From assembly GCA_035363115.1 (NCBI GenBank), contig DAOSEM010000003.1, positions 248,001 through 312,000 of the forward strand: a DNA stretch of 64,000 nt. Direction: 5' to 3'. This DNA comes from Syntrophales bacterium (GTDB lineage: Bacteria; Desulfobacterota; Syntrophia; Syntrophales; PHBD01). How positions within the stretch are numbered: position 1 is the first letter of the stretch; each line of letters begins with the position of its first letter. The translations under genes were made by a program, and so were the position numbers. A model generated the notes under the pieces. That model ran no database searches, was not told where the DNA came from, and saw nothing but the letters and a program-made list of their open reading frames with translations. This document shows positions 9,196 through 16,979 of this stretch, piece by piece.

Positions 9196-10170
9196 ATGCA
9201 GTTCCCCCTGTACCGGCCGAGACGGCTGAGAAAAAACGAGCATTTCCGGCGCATGGTCCGGGAGACGAGGCTTTCCGCGGACGATTTCGTGTACCCGCTC
9301 TTCGCCGTCCCGGGAAAGAGCGTCAAGAAGCCCATCCACTCCATGCCGGGGAACTTCCAGATGTCCGCGGACTATCTCGTCCAGGAGGCGAAGGCGGCGA
9401 AGGAGCTGGGGATCCCGGCGGTCCTCCTCTTCGGCATCCCCGACAAAAAGGACGAGCTGGCCACGGGGGCCTTCGCGAAGGACGGCGTCGTCCAGCGGGC
9501 CGTCCGCGAGATCAAGAGCCGCGTCCCGGACATCCTCGTCATCACCGACGTCTGCCTCTGCGAGTACACGAGCCATGGCCACTGCGGCATGCTGGAGAAG
9601 GGGTCCGTGGACAACGACTCGACCCTGGAGGTCCTGGCGGAGACGGCGGTGTCCCACGCCAGGGCCGGGGCAGACATGGTGGCACCCTCGGCCATGATGG
9701 ACGGCCAGGTGGGGGCCATCCGGGACGGCCTCGACGAGGCGGGCTTCGACGATCTTCCGATCATGGCCTATTCCGCCAAGTATGCATCCTGCTTTTACGG
9801 GCCGTTCCGGGAGGCCGCGGAGAGCGCCCCGCAGTTCGGCGACCGGAAGGCCTACCAGATGGACCCCGCCAACGGGGACGAGGCGATCCGGGAGATCACC
9901 CTGGACGTGGAGGAGGGGGCCGACATCATCATGGTCAAGCCCGCCCTGGCCTACTTAGACGTGATCCGCCGGGCTCGGGAGGAGTTCGACCTGCCCATCG
10001 CCGCCTACAACGTGAGCGGCGAGTTCGCCATGATCAAGGCCGCCGCCCAGATGGGCTGGCTGGACGGCGAGCGGGCCATGATGGAGTGCCTGACCTCGAT
10101 CCGGCGGGCCGGGGCGGACATCATCATCACCTATTTCGCCCCCGAGGCGGCGAAGGTCCTCGCCCGCTGA
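9196..10170 (+). CDS. hemB: Porphobilinogen synthase (5-aminolaevulinate dehydratase)
   Basis: A 324-residue enzyme that condenses two aminolaevulinates. It carries the zinc-type cysteine cluster DVCLCEYTSHGHCG, the first Schiff-base lysine region in AYSAKYASCFYGPFREA, and the second catalytic lysine in IIMVKPALAYLD. N-terminal YRPRRLRKNEHFRRMV is typical. An AAAGGAGGAGGCGACG ribosome site lies just upstream. It sits between ahbC and ahbD rather than with hemA/hemC, so the haem genes are in two adjacent groups. Confidence 0.97.
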   Translation: MQFPLYRPRRLRKNEHFRRMVRETRLSADDFVYPLFAVPGKSVKKPIHSMPGNFQMSADYLVQEAKAAKELGIPAVLLFGIPDKKDELATGAFAKDGVVQRAVREIKSRVPDILVITDVCLCEYTSHGHCGMLEKGSVDNDSTLEVLAETAVSHARAGADMVAPSAMMDGQVGAIRDGLDEAGFDDLPIMAYSAKYASCFYGPFREAAESAPQFGDRKAYQMDPANGDEAIREITLDVEEGADIIMVKPALAYLDVIRRAREEFDLPIAAYNVSGEFAMIKAAAQMGWLDGERAMMECLTSIRRAGADIIITYFAPEAAKVLAR

Positions 10171-10235
10171 GTTTTTCCGAAGGGATTCCGTCATCCGCTC
10201 CCGGCGTCCGGGAGCGGCGAAGAAACGGATTGTGA

Positions 10236-11360
10236 ATGGCTGACACCGGAAAAGACAGGCGCCTGCCCATCCTGGAGGATACGCTCCGCATGGTGGCCTG
10301 GGAGATCACCCGGCGCTGCAACCTGGCCTGTGTCCACTGCCGGGCCTCCTCCGAGCGGGGACCCTACCCGGGCGAGCTGACCACGGAAGAGGGGCTTCGG
10401 CTCCTGGACGACATCGCCGCCTTCAGCCGGCCCGTCATCATCCTCACGGGGGGTGAGCCCCTGCTCCGGGATGACGTCTACGACCTGGCCGCGTACGGGA
10501 CGAAAAAGGGCCTGCGCATGGTCCTCGCCACCAACGGTACCCTCGTGACAGAGGACGTGGCCCGGCGGATGATCGGGGCTGGCATCCAGCGGGTCAGCAT
10601 CAGCCTCGACGGGGCCGACGCGGCGAGCCACGACTCCTTCCGCTGCGTCCCCGGGGCCTTCGCGGGTGCCATGGCGGGCATCGAGGCCATGAAGCGGGCG
10701 GGCCTTGAATTCCAGATCAACACGACGATCACCCGGGCGAACCGGGCTTCGATTGCGCAAATTCTCGATCTGGCCGTCCGGATTGGGGCGGCGGCCCACC
10801 ATATCTTCCTCCTCGTCCCGACGGGCCGGGGACGGGAGATGGCCGACCAGGCCATCTCGGCGGAGGAGTATGAAGAGACCCTGAAGTGGTTCGCCGAGCA
10901 GGAGCATCGGGCGCCCATCCAGCTCAAGGCCACCTGCGCCCCCCACTATTTCCGGGTCGTGCGCCAGCGGAAGAAGACGTCGGGAGATGAGGGCGCCGGT
11001 CCGGCCGGGACGGCACGCGGCGGTGCAGCGGGATCGGCTCCCCAGGGCCACCCCCTCCACGCCGTGACCCGGGGCTGCCTGGGGGGAAGCGCCTTCTGCT
11101 TCATCTCGCACACCGGCCAGGTCCAGCCCTGCGGCTACCTGGAGGTGGACTGCGGGCAGATTCGGGAGCGGGGGTTCGAGGCGGTGTGGAAGGACTCGGC
11201 GGTCTTCCGGGACTTGCGGGACCTGAACCGCTACGGCGGCAAGTGCGGGCGCTGCGAGTTCATCCGGGTCTGCGGCGGTTGCCGCGCCCGGGCCTACGAG
11301 GCGACGGGGGATTACCTGGCGGAGGAGCCTCTCTGCATTTACGAGCCGGGAGGCGTTTGA
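10236..11360 (+). CDS. ahbD: Radical SAM haem b synthase AhbD
   Basis: A 374-residue radical SAM/SPASM enzyme. The cluster motif is TRRCNLACVHCRASS (Cys28, Cys32, Cys35), followed by ILTGGEPLLRDDV. The C-terminal region has CLGGSAFCFISHTGQVQPCGYL and CGRCEFIRVCGGCRARA, the auxiliary cluster ligands of AhbD. Known role: oxidative decarboxylation of two propionates of Fe-coproporphyrin III to vinyls, giving haem b without oxygen. An insertion rich in Gly, Ala and Pro lies around residues 248-268 (after RQRKK). The ribosome site is weak. Confidence 0.92.
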   Translation: MADTGKDRRLPILEDTLRMVAWEITRRCNLACVHCRASSERGPYPGELTTEEGLRLLDDIAAFSRPVIILTGGEPLLRDDVYDLAAYGTKKGLRMVLATNGTLVTEDVARRMIGAGIQRVSISLDGADAASHDSFRCVPGAFAGAMAGIEAMKRAGLEFQINTTITRANRASIAQILDLAVRIGAAAHHIFLLVPTGRGREMADQAISAEEYEETLKWFAEQEHRAPIQLKATCAPHYFRVVRQRKKTSGDEGAGPAGTARGGAAGSAPQGHPLHAVTRGCLGGSAFCFISHTGQVQPCGYLEVDCGQIRERGFEAVWKDSAVFRDLRDLNRYGGKCGRCEFIRVCGGCRARAYEATGDYLAEEPLCIYEPGGV

Positions 11361-11449
11361 TAGAAGGCGGGCCGGGAGCATGCCCGGACCGGAGGAAGCG
11401 GAACAACGGGGCGCAGGGGATGCGCCGATGGGGAGAACGGAGCGAGACG

Positions 11450-11848
11450 ATGAAAAACGTGTGGCTGACGGTGGTGTTGATCCTTACCTTTCTGGCCGGG
11501 ACGGCCCTGGCCGCGGGGCCTTCCTTTCAGGACATGGACGCGGACAAGGACGGAAAGCTGTCCCGCCAGGAGATCGACGCGGCGGCGGAAAAGGTGTTTC
11601 AGGATGCCGACAGGGACCGGGACGGATACCTGAGCGAGCAGGAGTTCAAGGCCATCCAGGGAGCGCGATCGAAGTTCAAGGACCTGGACAGGAACAAGGA
11701 CGGCAAGCTTTCCATGGACGAGCTCAGGAAATCGGCAGACAAACGATTCCAGTACCTGGACCGGAACCGGGACGGCTCCATTGACGTGCCGGAAAGCAAA
11801 GTCCGCCGGGCGCCCGAGATCAGTCCCCTGTTCCGCGTTTATTTCTGA
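11450..11848 (+). CDS. Secreted EF-hand calcium-binding protein
   Basis: 132 residues. A signal peptide (MKNVWLTVVLILTFLAGTALA) is followed by four EF-hand-type loops: DADKDGKLSRQE, DADRDRDGYLSEQE, DLDRNKDGKLSMDE and DRNRDGSIDVPE. The first three have the full DxDxDG pattern with the loop-closing glutamate. It is probably a periplasmic calcium-binding protein. GGAG at 11439-11442 precedes the ATG at good spacing. It lies between ahbD and the sirohaem decarboxylase; no functional connection to haem is evident from the sequence. Confidence 0.88.
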   Translation: MKNVWLTVVLILTFLAGTALAAGPSFQDMDADKDGKLSRQEIDAAAEKVFQDADRDRDGYLSEQEFKAIQGARSKFKDLDRNKDGKLSMDELRKSADKRFQYLDRNRDGSIDVPESKVRRAPEISPLFRVYF

Positions 11849-11895
11849 CGATTGCCTTGACGGGCGGCCGGGCCGCTCAACACCACCGGGGAACA

Positions 11896-12339
11896 ATGGA
11901 CGGGAAAGACCGGGAAATTCTGAACATCCTCCAGAAGGAATTCCCCCTGGAGGCATCGCCTTTCCGGGCGGTCGGGGAGAACGTGGGCCTCCCGGAGGGC
12001 GAGGTCCTGCGCCGGGTCCGTGTGCTCCGGGAGAAAGGGGTGATCCGGCGCATCGGGGCCTCCTTCAATCCCCGGAAGCTGGGATTCGTCAGCACCCTCT
12101 GCGCCGCCCGGGTCCCCGAAGGAAAGGCCGGCGCCTTCGTGAATACCGTCAACGCCTATCCCGGCGTCACCCACCACTACCGCCGGGACCACGACTACAA
12201 CTGCTGGTTCACCTTCATCGCCCCGTCCGAGGAGGCCCTGGAGACGGCCCTTGCGGAAATCCGGGAGAAGACGGGGATCGAGATCCTGAGCCTTCGAGCG
12301 GTCAAAACCTACAAGATCGACGCCACCTTCGAGCTGTAA
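11896..12339 (+). CDS. Sirohaem decarboxylase subunit (AhbA/AhbB, Lrp/AsnC-like)
   Basis: 147 residues with an AsnC-type helix-turn-helix at the N-terminus (DREILNILQKEFPLEASPFRAV) and an AsnC ligand domain holding the conserved GVTHHYRRDHDYNCWFTFIA segment. The histidines in this segment are in the region known to bind and decarboxylate sirohaem in AhbA/AhbB. Known role: removal of two carboxyl groups of sirohaem to give 12,18-didecarboxysirohaem, the AhbC substrate. AhbA and AhbB normally act together as paralogues; only one is in this window, and I cannot say which one it is. The ATG at 11896 is the natural start (family starts MDxxDR). Confidence 0.9.
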   Translation: MDGKDREILNILQKEFPLEASPFRAVGENVGLPEGEVLRRVRVLREKGVIRRIGASFNPRKLGFVSTLCAARVPEGKAGAFVNTVNAYPGVTHHYRRDHDYNCWFTFIAPSEEALETALAEIREKTGIEILSLRAVKTYKIDATFEL

Positions 12340-12370
12340 ATCCGGGGTGTCAAAACGGGAGGGGCCGGTG

Positions 12371-12394
12371 AAGCCTGCTCACCGGAGCAGGCTT
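12371..12394. terminator. Hairpin between convergent genes
   Basis: A perfect 10-bp stem (AAGCCTGCTC / GAGCAGGCTT) with a 4-base loop (ACCG). It lies between the sirohaem decarboxylase gene (plus) and the Spy-like gene (minus). The following T-run is short, so termination is plausible but not certain. Confidence 0.55.
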
Positions 12395-12444
12395 TGGGAC
12401 ACATCCGCTGCATTTGAATCGCTTCGCGCAAAACCGGGTCCGCC

Positions 12445-12954
12445 TCAATCCTCTGTCGATCGCCCGTTCTCGCCTTCCGGGATCGTCTTTCGGATCTTTT
12501 CCATCGCCCAGTCCTTCCTGGTCCGAACCAGCTCCATCAGCTCGCGGCGCTGCTTCGCCGTGAGTTCCTTCAGGGCCTTGAACTGGATCTCCGCCTCGAT
12601 TTTCGTGAACCCGGCCAGGACCGACAGCAGCTTTTCCGTCTGACGAAGGACGGCCTTCTCGTCCAGCTTCTCCGCGGCAACCAGTTGATCCAGGGTGTCC
12701 TGCTCCTGCCGGAAGGCCTTTTTCAGCTCGGCGCTTTTCCGGAGGTCGCTCCGGGTCGCCTGCCGGATGCGGCCGACCTGTTCCTCCGAGATCTGCAGCA
12801 TCTTGACGACTTTCGGCCGCTCCCACCAGTGCCGGTCGGCGTTGTCGCCCTTCCGGGCGGGGGCCGCGGAGGCGGCCGTCACGGCGGCCAGCAGGATCAG
12901 AAGAACCGCCGCCGCTCCGGACAGGATTCTCCACTGAAGGATGCCGCTTCTCAT
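12445..12954 (-). CDS. Spy/CpxP-like periplasmic protein
   Basis: About 169 residues. It has an N-terminal signal peptide or anchor (ILSGAAAVLLILLAAVTAASA), then a charged, almost all-helical domain rich in Lys, Glu and Gln. The pattern of LQISEEQVGRIRQ and LTAKQRRELMELV resembles the paired LTxxQ repeats of the Spy/CpxP/Zra-type chaperone and zinc-binding family. The ribosome site AAGGAGGAGAACC is excellent. It lies 30 bases after the acyltransferase gene and could be the last gene of the LPS operon. The family assignment rests on pattern only. Confidence 0.72.
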   Translation of the reverse strand: MRSGILQWRILSGAAAVLLILLAAVTAASAAPARKGDNADRHWWERPKVVKMLQISEEQVGRIRQATRSDLRKSAELKKAFRQEQDTLDQLVAAEKLDEKAVLRQTEKLLSVLAGFTKIEAEIQFKALKELTAKQRRELMELVRTRKDWAMEKIRKTIPEGENGRSTED

Positions 12955-12983
12955 GGTTCTCCTCCTTCTCGATCGATCCGTAC

Positions 12984-13901
12984 TCATCGCCGGTATTTCT
13001 CGTCCAGTTGTGCATTGATCGACTTCATGATGACGGTAGTGGCCCCTTCGAACTGTTCCCGGTACTTCTGCTGCGACTCCCTGGACAGGAGCTGGAATTT
13101 CTCTGAAATGCGGAACTCCTTCAACTGATTGTCCAGCGTGATGGGCTCGCCGATCCGGTAGTTGATCCATCCGCTCCGGGCGATCGGGCTGCTGCCGGGA
13201 TACACGGCGTCGGAGTTGTTGCACCCCACCGGCACGATCGTCTTCCCCGTGTGCAGCGCCACCTGGGCGATCCCCGTCCGCCCTTCCCCGAGCTGGGATC
13301 CCCGGGTTCCCTCGGGGAAGATGATGACACTCAGCCCCTTCTCGAAGAGGGCGTAGATGCTCAGGTCCGCCACCCTGGCCATGATTTTTTCGTAAAGATC
13401 GCGGATAAACTCGACAAAGGAATCCCCCATCAGGTGGGCCGTTTCCGCCAGGGCCTTCCGGTGCGCCTCCAGGTCCTCAAACTTCCCGTCGATGACGTCC
13501 CGGATCTTCCGGTATTCCTCCCGGTCGATCTTCTTCCCGAAGCGCTTCTTGTAGAACTCCTCGATGAGGTAGCCCATGGAGGGCACCGGGATCAGGTTGC
13601 AGAGGTCCAGACCCTTGGCCAGATATGCGTTCCGGTAGTACTTGCCCTTCACCCAGACCGTCGTGAACGGGTATTCCATCCGCCACAGCTTGTACTGGAA
13701 GGGCCAGTAGTTGAAGCGGTCCGTGTGGTTCATGGCGAAGATGACGTTCTCGTTGCGGGGGATGCGCTCGATGTTCTCGAACCGGATGTCCAGCTTGCGG
13801 AAGATCTCGTAGTTCGGCGTCAGGAAAAGCCTGGCCACGAGTTTCTGCGACCGCGGATTGGACACCAGCCGGATGTTCTTCAGATACTCCAGGTCCACCA
13901 T
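12984..13901 (-). CDS. PlsC-like 1-acylglycerol-3-phosphate acyltransferase family protein
   Basis: 305 residues, cytoplasmic or membrane-associated. The acyltransferase motif III FPEGTRG is at residues 195-201, and IVPVGCNNSD matches the motif IV region. Motif I should be NHxxxxD; here it reads NHTDRFNYW, so the histidine (H59) is kept but the aspartate four residues on is replaced (D is at +2, N at +5). The family esterifies phospholipid precursors, but with kdsB, hldD and kdnAB upstream a role in LPS or envelope lipid acylation is plausible (inference). GGAGGG lies ten bases before the ATG. Confidence 0.75.
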   Translation of the reverse strand: MVDLEYLKNIRLVSNPRSQKLVARLFLTPNYEIFRKLDIRFENIERIPRNENVIFAMNHTDRFNYWPFQYKLWRMEYPFTTVWVKGKYYRNAYLAKGLDLCNLIPVPSMGYLIEEFYKKRFGKKIDREEYRKIRDVIDGKFEDLEAHRKALAETAHLMGDSFVEFIRDLYEKIMARVADLSIYALFEKGLSVIIFPEGTRGSQLGEGRTGIAQVALHTGKTIVPVGCNNSDAVYPGSSPIARSGWINYRIGEPITLDNQLKEFRISEKFQLLSRESQQKYREQFEGATTVIMKSINAQLDEKYRR

Positions 13902-13936
13902 GGATTCCGTTCCCTCCTTCCCGGTTCCTGCCTCCT

Positions 13937-14683
13937 TCAGGATGATCCGCCTTCTTCCAGAAGCCGCCGGATCCGGTCCAGCTCCTGGGGCGTGTCCACT
14001 TCAATGGAGTCGTGCTCCGTGATGACAACCCGGATGCGGTAGCCGTGCTCCAGTGCCCGGAGCTGCTCCAGGGATTCGAGGCGCTCCAGGGTCCCCTCGG
14101 GGAGTCTGGTGAACGTGTCCAGAAAGTGCTTCCGGTAGGCGTAGATGCCGTGATGCTTGAAGTAATCCGCCGTCTTTCCCCGGTCCCGGACGAAGGGGAT
14201 GGTGGAGCGGGAGAAGTAGAGGGCGTTCCCGTTCCGGTCGAAGACCGTCTTCACGGCGTTCGGGTGGGTAATCTCCTCGTTCCGCCGGATCCGGTAGATG
14301 AGGGTGGACATGGGCAGGGAGGGGTCGCTCACGAGCGGCGCGACGACCTCGTCGATCTGGACCGGCTCGAAGACGGGCTGGTCGCCCTGGACGTTCACGA
14401 CGATGTCGTCGTCCGCGAGGCCCAGGATCCCCGCCGCCTCGGCGATCCGGTCCGAGCCGGAGCGGTGCGTTTCCGCCGTCATGACGGCCCGCCCTCCGAA
14501 GGCCGTGACGGCCGCAAAGATGCGGGGATCGTCTGTGGCGACGGCGGCGAGGCTTGCCGTGCCGGACTGAAGGACGCGCTCATAGACGTGCCGGATCATG
14601 GGCTTCCCCGCCAGATCCGCCAGGGGCTTGCCCGGGAAGCGCGTCGATTCGTATCGCGAGGGGATGATGACGGCGATGGTCAT
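13937..14683 (-). CDS. kdsB: 3-deoxy-manno-octulosonate cytidylyltransferase (possibly for 8-amino-Kdo)
   Basis: 248 residues. It has the nucleotidyltransferase start IPSRYESTRFPGKPLADLAGKPM, the CTP-binding AVATDDPRI, NVQGDQP, and FFKHHGIYAY-type segments, all typical of KdsB. The enzyme activates Kdo as CMP-Kdo before transfer to lipid A. Because kdnA and kdnB are in the same operon, the substrate may be 8-amino-3,8-dideoxy-manno-octulosonate, as established for the Shewanella enzyme. The ATG follows the hldD stop by two bases. The sugar specificity cannot be read from the sequence by eye. Confidence 0.92.
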   Translation of the reverse strand: MTIAVIIPSRYESTRFPGKPLADLAGKPMIRHVYERVLQSGTASLAAVATDDPRIFAAVTAFGGRAVMTAETHRSGSDRIAEAAGILGLADDDIVVNVQGDQPVFEPVQIDEVVAPLVSDPSLPMSTLIYRIRRNEEITHPNAVKTVFDRNGNALYFSRSTIPFVRDRGKTADYFKHHGIYAYRKHFLDTFTRLPEGTLERLESLEQLRALEHGYRIRVVITEHDSIEVDTPQELDRIRRLLEEGGSS

Positions 14684-14685
14684 GG

Positions 14686-15699
14686 TCACTGGATGGCGCA
14701 GCACATGCCCAGGTGCGGGTCGCGCTGCGCAAGGTGGTTTGCGACATAATCCTGCACGGCATCCTCCAGGGAGGTGGACGGGACAGGACAACCCGTTCCG
14801 GCGAGGCGCTCCGTCTTCGCTTCCGTGAAGTACTGGTACTGCTCGTCCAGCCCCGGGGGCATGTCGATGTAGTCGATGGCCGGGTGACGGTCCATGGACC
14901 GGAAGACCGCCGCCATCAGGTCGTTCCAGGTCCGGGCCTTTCCGCTCCCCAGGTTGAAGATCCCGTTGGCCTCCCGGTGGTTCAGGAGCCACCACATCGC
15001 CTCCGCACAGTCCTTCACGTAGACGAAGTCCCGCATCTGCCCGCCGTCGGGATACTCCGGCCGGTACGACTTGAACAGCCGGACCTTCCCGGTGGCGCGG
15101 ATCTGGTGGAAGGCCTTGAAGACGACGCTCGTCATGTCGCCCTTGTGGTATTCGTTGGGGCCGAAGACGTTGAAGAACTTCAGGCCCGCCATATGCTGGT
15201 CGGCCCCGCGCTTGAGTGCCCAGAGGTCGAAGACCTGTTTCGAGTAGCCGTACATGTTGATGGGCCGGAGGAGCGCTGTGGTCTCGTCGTCGTCGGAGAA
15301 GCCCAGGGAGCCGTCGCCGTAGGTGGCCGCGGAGCTGGCGTAGAGGAAGCGGATGCCGTTCCGGATCGCCCAGTCGGCGAGGCGGCAGGAGTAGAGGTAG
15401 TTGTTCGTCCAGAGGTAGTCGGCGTCCTTCTCTGTCGTGGACGAGCAGGCGCCCATGTGGACTATGGCCCGGACGGTGAAGGGCACCTGGTCGGCGTAGA
15501 TCATCTTGAGGAAGTCGTCCTTGTGGATGTACTCGACGAACCGCCGGTTCACGAGGTTCTTCCACTTGTCGGAGGTCCCCAGGCGGTCGACGACGACGAT
15601 GTCCTCGATTCCCTCGCTGTTGAGCTTCCACACGAAGGCGCTGCCGATAAAGCCGGCGCCGCCGGTGACGACGATCATGCCCGCATCTTCCTTCCGCAT
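14686..15699 (-). CDS. hldD: ADP-L-glycero-D-manno-heptose 6-epimerase
   Basis: About 330-337 residues of an extended SDR epimerase. The NAD motif is VTGGAGFIGSAFV near the N-terminus; the family-specific segments are HMGACSSTTEKDADYLWTNNY, YASSAATYGDGSLGF, and the NVFGPNEYHKGDMTSV region. It converts ADP-D-glycero- to ADP-L-glycero-manno-heptose for the LPS inner core. Two starts are possible: ATG at 15699 (GAGAGG upstream) or ATG at 15678 (GGAAGA upstream), immediately before IVVTGG. I list the longer one. Confidence 0.93.
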   Translation of the reverse strand: MRKEDAGMIVVTGGAGFIGSAFVWKLNSEGIEDIVVVDRLGTSDKWKNLVNRRFVEYIHKDDFLKMIYADQVPFTVRAIVHMGACSSTTEKDADYLWTNNYLYSCRLADWAIRNGIRFLYASSAATYGDGSLGFSDDDETTALLRPINMYGYSKQVFDLWALKRGADQHMAGLKFFNVFGPNEYHKGDMTSVVFKAFHQIRATGKVRLFKSYRPEYPDGGQMRDFVYVKDCAEAMWWLLNHREANGIFNLGSGKARTWNDLMAAVFRSMDRHPAIDYIDMPPGLDEQYQYFTEAKTERLAGTGCPVPSTSLEDAVQDYVANHLAQRDPHLGMCCAIQ

Positions 15700-15731
15700 G
15701 GTTGTAACGCCTCTCGCGCTTCCCGGCCCCG

Positions 15732-16934
15732 CTACAGGGCCTCGGCCGCCTTCTTCACCGCCGCCCGGATCTGCTCCAGGCGCCCCTCGGGCATCCGGAT
15801 CGGGAGGCCCAGGAAGAGGGTCCGCCCCAGGAGGTCGTGGGCCTGCGGGTACTGGCGGATGCTGTAGTCCACCTTCCCCCGGTAGATGGGGTTCGTGAAG
15901 GGGAAGCTCTTCGGGTTGGCCGTAGACCAGGCGATCAGGTGCTCCCAGTTGGCCAGGTAGTGCCACTTGTTCTTCTTGAAGCAGACCGTGTCGACGCCCC
16001 CCGCGCCGAGGGCCGCCTGGAAGGCCTCCGCCTGCGCCTCCGTGGGGAAATGGAAGGACAGGTGCGTCGCCGTGTCGCCGTCCGGGTCCGGGATCGCCCG
16101 GAAGCCGATCCCGGGGATGCCCGCCAGCATTTCCTTCACGGCGGCCTTGTTCTTCTTCTGCTCCGCGATGATGAAGTCGAGCTTCCGGAGCTGGGCGAGG
16201 CCCAGGGCTCCCTGCAATTCGTTCATCCGGAAGTTGAAGCCGAGGATGGTGCGGCCTTCCATGGCCCGGCTGACGTTCGGGTTGTGGTCGTGTCCGTGGT
16301 CGTGGTACCAGTCGGCCCGGTCGTAGAGGTCCTTCCGGTCCGTCAGGATCATCCCGCCCTCGCCGGTGGTCAGGGTCTTGTAATAATCAAAGCTGAACGT
16401 GCCCATCTCCCCGAAGGTGCCGAGCTTTTTCCCCTTGTAGCTGCCGCCGACGGACTGGGCGTTGTCCTCCAGGACCATCAGCTGGGAGCTGCGGCAGGTC
16501 TCCAGGATCCGGCCGATGTCCGCCGGGGCGCCGCACATGTGGACGGGGATGACGGCCTTCGTATAGGGAGTCATCTTCCGGATGATGTCATCGGGGTCCA
16601 TGTTCAGGGATGCGTCGATGTCCGCGGCGACGGGGATGGCCCCCACCTCCAGGACGGCCTCGTACGTTGCGATAAAGGTGAAGGCCGGGACGATGACTTC
16701 ATCGCCGGGGCCCACGCCCATGGCGGAGAGAGCCACCGACAGCGCCGTCGACCCGGACGTGACGCCCAGGGCATGGGCGGCTCCGTGATAACGCTTGAAC
16801 TCCTCCTCGAACTGGCGGACCTTGAAGATGCCCTTCCGCTCCTTATCGAATCCGTAACGCGTGAAGACGCCCGTCTCCAGGACGTCCAGAACTTCCTTTT
16901 TCTCCTCGTTGCCGATCAGTTCCATTCCGGACAT
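15732..16934 (-). CDS. kdnA: 8-amino-3,8-dideoxy-manno-octulosonate aminotransferase (DegT/StrS family)
   Basis: 400 residues of a PLP-dependent sugar aminotransferase. PLP lysine is K186 in SFDYYKTLTTGEGG; DEVIVPAFTF, PVHMCG, and LEDNAQSVGG are the usual family blocks. The N-terminus MELIGNEEKKEVLDVLETG, and RYGFDKERKG, match what I recall of Shewanella KdnA closely, which distinguishes it from other DegT enzymes. KdnA transaminates the 8-oxo sugar made by KdnB to give Kdo8N. Its position directly after kdnB and before hldD/kdsB makes this assignment strong. GGAGAAAAAGCC precedes the ATG. Confidence 0.87.
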   Translation of the reverse strand: MSGMELIGNEEKKEVLDVLETGVFTRYGFDKERKGIFKVRQFEEEFKRYHGAAHALGVTSGSTALSVALSAMGVGPGDEVIVPAFTFIATYEAVLEVGAIPVAADIDASLNMDPDDIIRKMTPYTKAVIPVHMCGAPADIGRILETCRSSQLMVLEDNAQSVGGSYKGKKLGTFGEMGTFSFDYYKTLTTGEGGMILTDRKDLYDRADWYHDHGHDHNPNVSRAMEGRTILGFNFRMNELQGALGLAQLRKLDFIIAEQKKNKAAVKEMLAGIPGIGFRAIPDPDGDTATHLSFHFPTEAQAEAFQAALGAGGVDTVCFKKNKWHYLANWEHLIAWSTANPKSFPFTNPIYRGKVDYSIRQYPQAHDLLGRTLFLGLPIRMPEGRLEQIRAAVKKAAEAL

Positions 16935-16979
16935 GGCTTTTTCTCCATCCTTGTCGTTTTTGATCGTGGGAAGGGACGC

